A stretch of 64,000 nt of DNA from CAWCDJ01 sp963836015 (lineage in GTDB: Bacteria; Acidobacteriota; Terriglobia; Bryobacterales; Bryobacteraceae), in the NCBI GenBank assembly GCA_963836015.1, contig CAWIIF010000004.1, positions 1,240,001 through 1,304,000 of the forward strand. Reading direction: 5' to 3'. Under the pieces are notes generated by a model that was not told the DNA's origin, did not search any database, and saw only the letters and a program-made list of their open reading frames with translations. This document shows, in pieces, positions 27,199 through 37,583 of the stretch. Position 1 is the stretch's first letter. Each line of letters opens with the position of its first letter. A program made the position numbers and the translations under genes.

Positions 27199-27237
27199 CC
27201 CGCGCACCCCGCGGTTTTCAAATTCGAGCATTAGAAC

Positions 27238-27268
27238 CGGGCGGCCCTTGCGGCCGCCCGATTCTTTT
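27238..27268 (+). terminator. Rho-independent terminator of the LuxR-type gene
   Basis: Stem CGGGCGGCC and GGCCGCCCG with a five-base loop, followed by ATTCTTTT. It lies 40 bases after the stop. Confidence 0.8.
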
Positions 27269-27320
27269 GTGGGTGCAGTCTTGTACGGGGAGGGGATGCC
27301 GGTCCGGCAGGGCAAGATCG

Positions 27321-27355
27321 CACACCGCCCCGTCCAGGCCGGGCGCGGCGGTGTG
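27321..27355 (-). terminator. Hairpin after the 27.4 kb surface protein gene
   Basis: Arms CACACCGCC and GGCGGTGTG around a 17-base GC-rich loop, 15 bases beyond the stop of the minus-strand gene. No clear U-run. Confidence 0.45.
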
Positions 27356-27369
27356 TGTCGCAGGCTTTA

Positions 27370-29688
27370 CTACTTAATCGGGAGCGTAACGGTGTTGCTG
27401 TCCTGACCGTTGATGGTGACGTGGAGGTCGGCGTTGACGGCGCTGGGCGCACCGCTTCCCAGGCGGAACTGGACGGCATCGATTCCGACCCGCCCGGGCG
27501 CGGCGAATGCGTTGACCGCCGGCACGGAGTAATCTCCCACCTGCACGGTGACGGCATCGGAGAGAGTATAGGCCGGTGAAGCCGGGATGGCGAATCCTTC
27601 GGGACGCGGCGTGTTGGTCGGTCCAAGCCCGGTTCCATAGATAGTGAGCAGCTCACCGGCATTGGCGGGGGAATCCGTGGTGACCGGGGAGCCGTCTTCG
27701 TGCATCGCCACCGCGAAGGACACGCTGTCGATCGACTGCTGGAACAGCCCGGGAGCATTGCGTGCCGCGGTAAAGGGGCCCTTCACGTCGGGCTGTCCCT
27801 GAGAGCTCACGGTGAGCGTCTGATCGCCCAATCCGAGGTCCGGGGGCAGTTGCGCGTTGATCTGACCCGGCGAGACGAAGAACAGGGGGAGGAACAGGTC
27901 GCCGATCCGTACCGTGATTCCGCCCAGTGTCTGGGGCAGCGGGCTGTCCGGGCCGACGACTACCGCGCCGGCCAGGCTGGCTCCGAAAATCGAAACCACC
28001 GAACCGGGCGCGATGGCGTTCTGCGGCGTGACGCCCGCGGCGTTGGCCACGCCGGCCGGGGCAATGTACGGAACGCGATCGAGTACGGCCTGTACGCTGC
28101 GCGGCGAATTCATGGCGACGGCTCCCGAGGGAGTGCCGCCACTCATGTCTCCGCTCCAGTCCCTAAAACGGAAGCCGGGGCGGACCGAGGCGCTCACCAC
28201 CACGGTTGACTGAGAGTCGTAGTAGCCGTCCGCCGACGCAGGCTGCATCGCCAGCGACGCGCCGTCGGCCGGCGCCGCCGAAGCGGAGAGGCGGTTCATC
28301 GTGTGGAACGTGGCGTTCAGCGTCACGGGGTCGGAACCCAACGTGCCCGTCCAGTCGACCGAGGTCGTCCCAGAGCCCGCCCATCCCGCGAAATCGGCGC
28401 GCGACCCTTCGCCCAGTGATACCGATGCGGGAGCCTTCAGGTGCACGGTGGTGCCCGCCGGCCGCTGGAGGTCGCACGGCGTCGTGCAGGCGCCATCATC
28501 GAGCGTCACCGTCACGCCCGCCAGCTGGCTGTTGATGATCAGGTGCCCCACCGGCGTATAGGTAGCGATCAGGCGCACGCCCACGCCGATGGCGCTTTCC
28601 GGCACCACGAAATCCTGTGCTGCGGTGCCTCCATTGGACCAACTGACAAAGGACCAGATGCGGTTCTGGTCGTCGGTCTGCTGCGCGGGCGCTTCGAGGT
28701 GGTGTGTCTCGCCCACACCCCAGGGGAAGTTGTAGGTAGTCCAATTGTCGCGCCCGTCGACTTTGATCTTCAAGCCGAAGGGTGCGGTGATTACCTGTGT
28801 CACGCCGACCGGAACGAACGTAGCGGTCAAGGTGTCCGACTGGTTGGCCGAATCGACACTATAAGCATGGGTAGCCGCGCCGCTGTCGCTCCAGGATTGG
28901 AAGGCCCACCACGTGCCATCCTTGGCCTGCTGCGGCGTGACGGCGCCGACCGAGTGGGTGGAGTTGAATCCCCATTGGAGCGTAGTGGGGGTGGGTACGA
29001 GCGCACGGTCCGCATACAATTGCAGGCCGGCGGGAATGGTCGCCAGGTTGACTCGTTTCGTCGGCTGGAACATCGGGCGAACGATTACCGGCTCTGTGAG
29101 CACTACCGTATTGATAAAGCCCGAAATGGTCTGGTGCGGTCCCGGGGTCCATCCCGCGAAGATGAATCCGTCGTTTGGAACGGCAGTCAATACTACGGTC
29201 GAGCCCGCTCCCAAATATAATTCGGTGTCGGAATTGACAGGGCTGCCATTCACATAAATCTTGCCCGCGCTGGCGCAGTTCGTCGGGTCGGGGCATGAGA
29301 AATAACGGATATCCAGCGCATATTGCGCGTCGAAAACGGCGTGGAATTCGGGTTGGGCCGGATCGGCCGTGACGGTGACGACGGGCCCGCCGGGCAGCGC
29401 TACCGAGCCATATTCCCAGTCCTTGAAGTTGTAGCGCGTCTTGTTCTGCAATTCATTCTGCAGCAGGCTGGTCACAGCCAGCACGTGCTTGCTGCCGATG
29501 GGCCACACGGCGCTCGACGGCTGGCTGTAGTATTGCCCGTCAACGGTGTAGAACATCCCCGACGGCGTGGTCGAGACGCTCACCATCGTGCCCAGGCTCT
29601 GCGCGTGGAACGCCGGCACGATCAGGGCGGGCAATCCAACCAGAACCAGAAAAATAGTCGTGAATTTCAATAAGAAGTGCTTCTTCAT
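27370..29688 (-). CDS. Exported repeat protein with Solibacter C-terminal domain
   Basis: A 772-residue product with a signal peptide (about 1-30, ending near FHAQS). The middle holds several repeats of the bacterial InlB-B/divergent type (FIFAGWTPG, WWAFQSWSDSG, IWSFVSWSNGG, RADFAGWAGSG, FRFRDWSGD), about 90 residues each. The last 230 residues are a TIGR03437 domain (IAPGSVVSIFGASLAG, GQINAQLPPDL, LTIYGTGLGP). ATG 29688 is chosen because the signal peptide begins there. It is probably a surface or secreted protein; the ligand is unknown. It is divergent from a second TIGR03437 protein. Confidence 0.82.
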   Translation of the reverse strand: MKKHFLLKFTTIFLVLVGLPALIVPAFHAQSLGTMVSVSTTPSGMFYTVDGQYYSQPSSAVWPIGSKHVLAVTSLLQNELQNKTRYNFKDWEYGSVALPGGPVVTVTADPAQPEFHAVFDAQYALDIRYFSCPDPTNCASAGKIYVNGSPVNSDTELYLGAGSTVVLTAVPNDGFIFAGWTPGPHQTISGFINTVVLTEPVIVRPMFQPTKRVNLATIPAGLQLYADRALVPTPTTLQWGFNSTHSVGAVTPQQAKDGTWWAFQSWSDSGAATHAYSVDSANQSDTLTATFVPVGVTQVITAPFGLKIKVDGRDNWTTYNFPWGVGETHHLEAPAQQTDDQNRIWSFVSWSNGGTAAQDFVVPESAIGVGVRLIATYTPVGHLIINSQLAGVTVTLDDGACTTPCDLQRPAGTTVHLKAPASVSLGEGSRADFAGWAGSGTTSVDWTGTLGSDPVTLNATFHTMNRLSASAAPADGASLAMQPASADGYYDSQSTVVVSASVRPGFRFRDWSGDMSGGTPSGAVAMNSPRSVQAVLDRVPYIAPAGVANAAGVTPQNAIAPGSVVSIFGASLAGAVVVGPDSPLPQTLGGITVRIGDLFLPLFFVSPGQINAQLPPDLGLGDQTLTVSSQGQPDVKGPFTAARNAPGLFQQSIDSVSFAVAMHEDGSPVTTDSPANAGELLTIYGTGLGPTNTPRPEGFAIPASPAYTLSDAVTVQVGDYSVPAVNAFAAPGRVGIDAVQFRLGSGAPSAVNADLHVTINGQDSNTVTLPIK

Positions 29689-29746
29689 GGCTGGTGATCC
29701 AGGCGCCGGCGAAGGGACACTGCCGGAGCTACACGCAGTGTATGCA

Positions 29747-29762
29747 CAATTTCGAGAAATTG
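29747..29762. promoter_or_regulatory. Inverted repeat in the promoter shared by two surface genes
   Basis: CAATTTCGAGAAATTG has perfect 7-base arms and a 2-base centre. It lies 59 and 97 bases before the two divergent starts, so one regulator could act on both TIGR03437 genes. Confidence 0.45.
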
Positions 29763-29858
29763 CACGGCTAACTTTGGTAATGCAGCACTTATTAGCTATT
29801 TCGATCATTGATTCCGACGGAATTCCGGCATGTAATCGTAACGTTCGAAGACTACATT

Positions 29859-32800
29859 ATGCGCTGGAACGGTTTCCTGATTTCGATTGCGCTGGCGGCC
29901 GTAGCAGGCTCCGCGCCGTTGCTCGCGGCCAACTTCGGGACCGTAGTTCCGATCGCCGGCCATTCCTCCGACATCGCGCTCGATGAATCGCGAGGTCTCC
30001 TTTATATTGCGAACTTCACCGCGAATCGAATCGAAGTCATGTCTACGTCCGATGGCTCGATTCGAAGCTCGATGAATGTAGCCGCGCAGCCCGGCGCGAT
30101 TTCGCTTTCCCCCGACAACCAGTTTCTGATCGTGGCGCATTTCGGCAACTACGATGCCACGCAGACGCAGCCGGCCAAGAACGCGATCACGCTCATCAAC
30201 CTGGGCGACAACACGCGGCAGACCTTCGCCATGGGCGACACCCCGCTGGGCGTGCAATTCATCGCCGACGGCCGCGCGTTTATCGTTACCAATACGAGCC
30301 TGGTTCTCTTCGATCCGGTCTCGGGCGCGATGCAGGTGGTGGCCACCTTTGCGACACTCGCCAAGACGCTTCCAGTCGATCCCGCCACGTTTCCGTCGCA
30401 GGTGATTCTGGCCTCGCTGGCCACCTCGCCCAACCGCCGCTACGTGTACGGCATTGCGGACGACGGCGTCGCCCAGGCGTTCTATCGCTTCGATTCCGGC
30501 ACCGGCTCTATTTTTGCGATCGGCGTCATCGCCTCGCCCAAGCCGCTGCCCCGGATCAGCGTCTCGGCCGACGGCTCCTGGGCCATCATCGGCCAGTACA
30601 AGCTCGACGCCTACGCCAACGATCTCGCGCAGTTCCCGAACTCGGTGACCTCGGTCAATGTCGGCGGCAATGCGGTCGATTCCAAGGCCGGGATCATCTA
30701 CGCACAGATCCTCACAGCCAGCCCGCAAACAACTTCCGCCACTTCATCCTCCACACCGGCGGCTTCGGCGCCCTCCGCCACACCGCCGGTGCTCTCCCTT
30801 CTGGACGCGGATAACCTGGCGGTGCGCGACCGGCTCTCCCTGCCCGAGAATATCACCGGACGCGCGGTGCTGACGTCCGCGGGAGACGTTCTCTACGCCG
30901 TCAGCGACAGCGGCGTCATGGTCCTTCCGGTCGGCTCCTTGAACCGTTATCACCGGCTGGCGACGGCGCAGACCGACATCTCCGCCAGCGGCAACTTCTG
31001 CAACCGCACGGTGATCACGCAGAACCTCACCATCACCGATCCGGGCGGCGGCAGAACCGATTTCATCGTCACTTCCAACCTGAGCGGCGTCACGGTTTCA
31101 CCGCAAACCGGCGTCACTCCGGCCACCGTACAGGTGCGCATCGATCCGAACGCTTTTCAGAACCAGAGCGGCACCGTGACGGGCGCCCTGACGATCGTTT
31201 CGGGGAGCGCGGTGAATCTTCCCAACCCCGTGCGCCTTCTGGTGAACAACCGCAACCCGGACCAGCGCGGCACCACGGTCACGATTCCCGGAACGGTTAC
31301 GGATGTTCTGGCCGACCCGGCGCGCAGCCGCTTCTACGTTCTGCGGCAGGACCAGAACCAGGTGCTGGTTTTCGACGGCACGACGTACACCCAGATCGCC
31401 ACGCTGCGGACCTCCTCGACGCCCACCCAGATGGCCCTGACGTTCGACCAGAAGTACCTCATCGTGGGCCACGACAATGCGCAGTTCGCCTACGTCTACG
31501 ACCTCGATACTCTGCAGCAGCAGGTGCCGATTCAGTTTCCTCCGGGACACTATCCGCGGCAGATCGCCGCATCGGGAAAGGCCATACTGGCGCTGGTGCG
31601 GGACGTTACCGGGGATGCGCCCGGCACGGTTGACCGCATCGATTTCGTGGCGCGCCGCGCCACCCAGCTGCCGACTCTCGGAATTTACAAGAACAGCGTG
31701 AACCCCAATGCAGTGCTGACGCCTTCGCCCAACGGTGCCACCATCCTGCTGGCGTCCCCCGACGGCAACGTGATGCTGTACGATGCCAACGCCGATACGT
31801 TTACGGTCTCCCGCAAGGACTTCACCACGCTGGGCGGAGCCTATGCGGCGTCGAGCTACGGGACGTACGTGGTGGGCAACAATTTGCTGAATTCCTCGCT
31901 GGTGCCGCAGGCCACGCTCGAGAGCGCATCCGGCTCGCCCGCGGGGTTCGCGTTTGTGGACCAGTGGGGCCTTCGGACCACGACTCCGGACATGGCCAGC
32001 CCGGGCGTCATCCAGCATGTCGATCCCGGGGTGAGCCTCAGCCAGAAGCCCACCCGCATGGTGGAAGCGGCGCTGGACGGAACCACGATTCAGCCCTTCA
32101 TCCGCTCCCTGGCGCCTCTCTACGACCGCAGCGCCGTCATCTCGCTTTCCGTCTCGGGCTTCACCGTGCTGCCCTGGAACTACGACGCAGCCGTGGCGCC
32201 GCCCAAGATTTCGAGCGTGGTGAACGCCGCCGACGGCACCCTTCCGATCGCGCCCGGCGGGCTGATCAGCATCTACGGCCAGCAGATGAGCCCGGTCAAC
32301 ATGGCCACCAAGGAAATTCCACTGCCCACCGCCCTCGGTGAGTCGTGCCTGACGGTCAACGGGATCCCGGTTCCGATGCTGTTCGTATCGCCGGCCCAGA
32401 TCAACGGCCAGCTTCCGTTCAACGTGGACGGCAGCGCCACCATGACGCTGCGCACTCCGGGCGGCATCAGCGACAACTTCTATCTTTCGATCCTGCCGGC
32501 CGCGCCGAGCATTTTCCGGAGCGGAACGGCCGGGCCTACGACCGGCCTGGCGACGGTGGTGCGCGCCGACAACAACGAGTTGGTGACGCCCACCAATCCG
32601 ATTCATCCGAACGATACGGTAGTGATCTACGCCACGGGCCTCGGCCGCACTTCCCCGGCCGTCGATTCCGGGCAGCCGGCGCCCTCGGATCCTCTGCCCT
32701 ACGCGATCATCAGCCCGACTGTGACGCTCGGCGGAACGAATCTCAACGTTTTGTATGCGGGGCTGGTTCCGGGAGAGGTAGGCGTCTACCAGATCAACGC

Positions 32801-32897
32801 GGTGGTCCCCGGCGGCGTTCCGCAGGGTCTGGATATTCCCCTGGTCATCAACCAGGGCGGAAGCACCACCTCCTTGAGTGTACGGGTCGTGAAGTAG
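29859..32897 (+). CDS. Exported beta-propeller protein with Solibacter C-terminal domain
   Basis: A 1012-residue product with a signal peptide (about 1-24). The first 330 residues and a second block near 470-700 look like YncE-type beta-propeller blades (RGLLYIANFTANRIEVMS, DNQFLIVAHFGN, QNQVLVFDGTTYTQIATL). Between them lies a beta-sandwich stretch with paired cysteine-free strands (SNLSGVTVSPQTG). A TIGR03437 domain forms the last 240 residues (APGGLISIYGQQMSP, AQINGQLPFNVDG, VVIYATGLGR). ATG 29859 is chosen for the signal peptide. It is followed 16 bases later by a beta-barrel gene. It is probably surface exposed. Confidence 0.82.
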   Translation: MRWNGFLISIALAAVAGSAPLLAANFGTVVPIAGHSSDIALDESRGLLYIANFTANRIEVMSTSDGSIRSSMNVAAQPGAISLSPDNQFLIVAHFGNYDATQTQPAKNAITLINLGDNTRQTFAMGDTPLGVQFIADGRAFIVTNTSLVLFDPVSGAMQVVATFATLAKTLPVDPATFPSQVILASLATSPNRRYVYGIADDGVAQAFYRFDSGTGSIFAIGVIASPKPLPRISVSADGSWAIIGQYKLDAYANDLAQFPNSVTSVNVGGNAVDSKAGIIYAQILTASPQTTSATSSSTPAASAPSATPPVLSLLDADNLAVRDRLSLPENITGRAVLTSAGDVLYAVSDSGVMVLPVGSLNRYHRLATAQTDISASGNFCNRTVITQNLTITDPGGGRTDFIVTSNLSGVTVSPQTGVTPATVQVRIDPNAFQNQSGTVTGALTIVSGSAVNLPNPVRLLVNNRNPDQRGTTVTIPGTVTDVLADPARSRFYVLRQDQNQVLVFDGTTYTQIATLRTSSTPTQMALTFDQKYLIVGHDNAQFAYVYDLDTLQQQVPIQFPPGHYPRQIAASGKAILALVRDVTGDAPGTVDRIDFVARRATQLPTLGIYKNSVNPNAVLTPSPNGATILLASPDGNVMLYDANADTFTVSRKDFTTLGGAYAASSYGTYVVGNNLLNSSLVPQATLESASGSPAGFAFVDQWGLRTTTPDMASPGVIQHVDPGVSLSQKPTRMVEAALDGTTIQPFIRSLAPLYDRSAVISLSVSGFTVLPWNYDAAVAPPKISSVVNAADGTLPIAPGGLISIYGQQMSPVNMATKEIPLPTALGESCLTVNGIPVPMLFVSPAQINGQLPFNVDGSATMTLRTPGGISDNFYLSILPAAPSIFRSGTAGPTTGLATVVRADNNELVTPTNPIHPNDTVVIYATGLGRTSPAVDSGQPAPSDPLPYAIISPTVTLGGTNLNVLYAGLVPGEVGVYQINAVVPGGVPQGLDIPLVINQGGSTTSLSVRVVK

Positions 32898-32913
32898 TCG
32901 ACAGGAGTTACGA

Positions 32914-33567
32914 ATGAAATCAATTAGTATCGCGATATTGGTTTTGTCAGCGGCGGGGTCTTGCGCATTTGCCCAGACGTGGGAAGTGGGCGGCGGCGGG
33001 GGACTATCTTTCCTTCCCGGTGTCGGCGTCTCGAGCCCGGCCGGTTCGGCGACGGCAGGCTTCAAACCGGGGCTGGCGGCGAGCGGATACGTCGGACAGA
33101 ACCTGAACCCTCACATCAGCGGTGAAATTCGCTACGACTTCCTGATCAGCACGCTGAAACTGGCGAGCGGCGGAACCGAAGCGACTTTCTCAGGCATGTC
33201 CCACATGGTGCACTACGATGTGCTGCTGCATACCAGGCGGCGCGGATCGCACACCGAGTTGTTCGCGATATTGGGCGGCGGCATGCGGATCTTCCGCGGC
33301 ACCGGCACCGAGTCGGCGTACCAGCCGCTCAGCCAGTTCGCCTATTTGACCAAGACCCAGACCGTTAAGGCGATGGCCAGCGTCGGCGCCGGCGTCCGTT
33401 TCAGAATCGCTCCGCGGCTGTTCCTGCGCACGGAGTTTCGAGACTATATCACGGCGTTTCCGGAGGAGTTGATCACACCTGCTCCTGGCGCGAAAATCGG
33501 CAGTATCCTGCACGATTTCGTTCCCATGGTGGGAATCAGCTACGAACTCGCCCCCAACGAGCACTAG
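32914..33567 (+). CDS. Outer-membrane beta-barrel protein
   Basis: A 217-residue product with a clear signal peptide (cleavage after CAFA). It then shows the alternating strands of a small eight-stranded barrel (WEVGGGGGLSFLP, LAASGYVGQNL, ISGEIRYDFL, SVGAGVRFRIAPRLFLRTEF, MVGISYELAPNEH). An AGGAGT site precedes the ATG. It is likely co-transcribed with the beta-propeller gene and ends before a strong terminator. The channel or structural role is unknown. Confidence 0.78.
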   Translation: MKSISIAILVLSAAGSCAFAQTWEVGGGGGLSFLPGVGVSSPAGSATAGFKPGLAASGYVGQNLNPHISGEIRYDFLISTLKLASGGTEATFSGMSHMVHYDVLLHTRRRGSHTELFAILGGGMRIFRGTGTESAYQPLSQFAYLTKTQTVKAMASVGAGVRFRIAPRLFLRTEFRDYITAFPEELITPAPGAKIGSILHDFVPMVGISYELAPNEH

Positions 33568-33592
33568 AACAGCCGATTTTCTCCTGCCAAAC

Positions 33593-33631
33593 CGGCCGCG
33601 GCGCGCAAATCGCCGCGGCCGATCTTTTTTT
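33593..33631 (+). terminator. Rho-independent terminator
   Basis: Perfect 11-base stem (CGGCCGCGGCG and complement), seven-base loop, then a run of seven T at 33625-33631. It closes the beta-propeller/beta-barrel transcript. Confidence 0.9.
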
Positions 33632-33645
33632 GCCGGCCTGCCTCC

Positions 33646-34197
33646 TCAGAGTCCCTTCTGCGACACCTTATCGATGAGAGTCTGCATGTCCTCGGCGTGT
33701 TCCTCTTCGTTAGCCAGAATCTCCTCCATCATGCGGCGGGTGGTGGGGTCTTTGTCGCCGAGGAAGCGGATGATCTCGGAGTAGGATTCGATGGCTACGC
33801 GCTCCGCCACCAGATCCTCCTTGATCATCTCGGTTAAGCTGTTGCCTTCCGCGTATTCGGAGTGGCTGCGCGTGATGAGGCCCTCGGGGTTGAAGTTCGG
33901 CTCGCCGTTCAATTGCGTGATGCGCTCGGCGATCCGGTCGGCATGACCTTGTTCTTCGGCGGCATGCTCGGCGAATTCCTGGGCTACCGATTGCGCGCTC
34001 AGCCCGCGCGCCATGAACTGGTGCCGCTTGTAGCGCAGAACGCACACAATTTCGGTGGCCAGCGCTTCGTTGAGAAGGCGGAGGACGGTCTCGAGGTCTG
34101 CCTGGTAGCTGCTGGTGACCGCGCCCTTCTCGATGTGCTGTCGGGCCCTGCGGCGAATCTCCTTGATGTCGGTGAGGAACGGTTGCATGGTAGCCAT
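33646..34197 (-). CDS. Ferritin-like (bacterioferritin/Dps superfamily) protein
   Basis: A 183-residue all-helical protein. Iron-ligand residues of a di-iron four-helix bundle are visible: ALATEIVCVLRYKRHQ in the second helix, HAAEEQGHADRIAERI in the third, AERVAIESYSEIIRF and ILANEEEHAEDMQ in the later ones. It probably oxidises and stores iron and limits peroxide stress. It stands alone between two plus-strand transcripts. Confidence 0.88.
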   Translation of the reverse strand: MATMQPFLTDIKEIRRRARQHIEKGAVTSSYQADLETVLRLLNEALATEIVCVLRYKRHQFMARGLSAQSVAQEFAEHAAEEQGHADRIAERITQLNGEPNFNPEGLITRSHSEYAEGNSLTEMIKEDLVAERVAIESYSEIIRFLGDKDPTTRRMMEEILANEEEHAEDMQTLIDKVSQKGL

Positions 34198-34280
34198 GCC
34201 TCTATCATCGGCCAGGCCGCCGGTTCGCCTTGCCCGCCAGGGTGCGTAACGGCACCTCGGAGCGGCCGGAACTGTACTTG

Positions 34281-34293
34281 CGTTATCGTAACG
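34281..34293. promoter_or_regulatory. Inverted repeat CGTTATCGTAACG before the ABC ATPase gene
   Basis: Five-base arms CGTTA and TAACG with a 3-base centre, ending four bases before ATG 34298. It covers the ribosome binding site and could be an operator or a small hairpin that limits translation. Confidence 0.3.
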
Positions 34294-34297
34294 GAAG

Positions 34298-35020
34298 ATG
34301 GACGAACCATATATCAGGGCGCGCGGCCTGGCGAAGGTTTACCAGTCGGGCGGCGCGGACCTGGTCGTATTCGCCGGGCTCGATCTGGACGTGTGCCGCG
34401 GCGAAATGCTGGCCCTGGTGGGAGAGTCCGGGGCGGGGAAGTCCACTCTGCTGCACCTCCTGGGCGGTCTGGACAGACCTTCGCGAGGTACGATACACTA
34501 CGGAAGTAGAGAGATCTCAAGTCTCGCTCCATCGGAAAATGCGGATTTCCGAAACCGGGAAATTGGATTTGTCTGGCAGATTCACTACCTGCTGCCTGAG
34601 TTTACGGCGCTCGAGAATGTGATGATGCCACTGTTGATTCGGGGTTGGACGCACACGCGGGCCAGCTCGGAATCGCTGGCGAGGTTGGATGAAGTCGGAC
34701 TTCGTGCGCGCGCGTCGCACCGGGCCGGTGAATTATCGGGAGGCGAACAGCAGCGGATCGTCCTGGCCCGGGCCCTGGTGGGCAAGCCTTCCGTGCTGCT
34801 GGCCGATGAACCTACCGGAAATCTGGATTTCCGGACCGGCGAAATGATCTTCGAACTTCTGGCCGGCCTGCATCGATCTAATCAGCTCACGTCCGTATTT
34901 GTCACACACAATCTGTCGTTTGCGAACCGCTGCGACCGGGTTTTGAGTTTGGAAAAGGGGGGCTTGGTACCCGGGGAACTAAAGGGTTCGCAACCGGGAG
35001 GCGAGCCGGAGTATCTTTAA
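34298..35020 (+). CDS. lolD: ABC transporter ATPase, LolD/MacB type
   Basis: A 240-residue ATP-binding subunit of the family that works with MacB/LolCE-type permeases. Walker A is GESGAGKST, signature LSGGEQQR, Walker B VLLADEPTGNLD, H-loop VFVTHN. The Q-loop WQIHYLLPEFTALENV is close to the LolD pattern. No permease gene is adjacent. An orphan permease of the ADOP family lies 2.6 kb downstream and is a candidate partner. The symbol is a best match; a general MacB-type role is equally possible. Confidence 0.85.
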   Translation: MDEPYIRARGLAKVYQSGGADLVVFAGLDLDVCRGEMLALVGESGAGKSTLLHLLGGLDRPSRGTIHYGSREISSLAPSENADFRNREIGFVWQIHYLLPEFTALENVMMPLLIRGWTHTRASSESLARLDEVGLRARASHRAGELSGGEQQRIVLARALVGKPSVLLADEPTGNLDFRTGEMIFELLAGLHRSNQLTSVFVTHNLSFANRCDRVLSLEKGGLVPGELKGSQPGGEPEYL

Positions 35021-35041
35021 CCTTAGGGGGCGTCACATTTT

Positions 35042-37519
<2,478 letters not shown>

Positions 37520-37540
37520 CTCCTGTCTGTTGGGTTCGAC

Positions 37541-37573
37541 AAGGGCGGGTTGCTGCGGCAGCCCGCCCTTTTA
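37541..37573 (+). terminator. Rho-independent terminator after clpC
   Basis: Stem of about 13 pairs from AAGGGCGGG to CCCGCCCTT with a four-base loop, followed by TTTTATT. It lies 21 bases after the stop. It could also serve the convergent permease gene, since the other strand has an A/T-rich flank. Confidence 0.85.
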
Positions 37574-37583
37574 TTCACCTGCC

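Noticed and set aside
31098..33065. A minus-strand open frame of 655 codons over the beta-propeller gene
   Set aside because: Antisense shadow; the plus-strand frame has a signal peptide and a recognised C-terminal domain.
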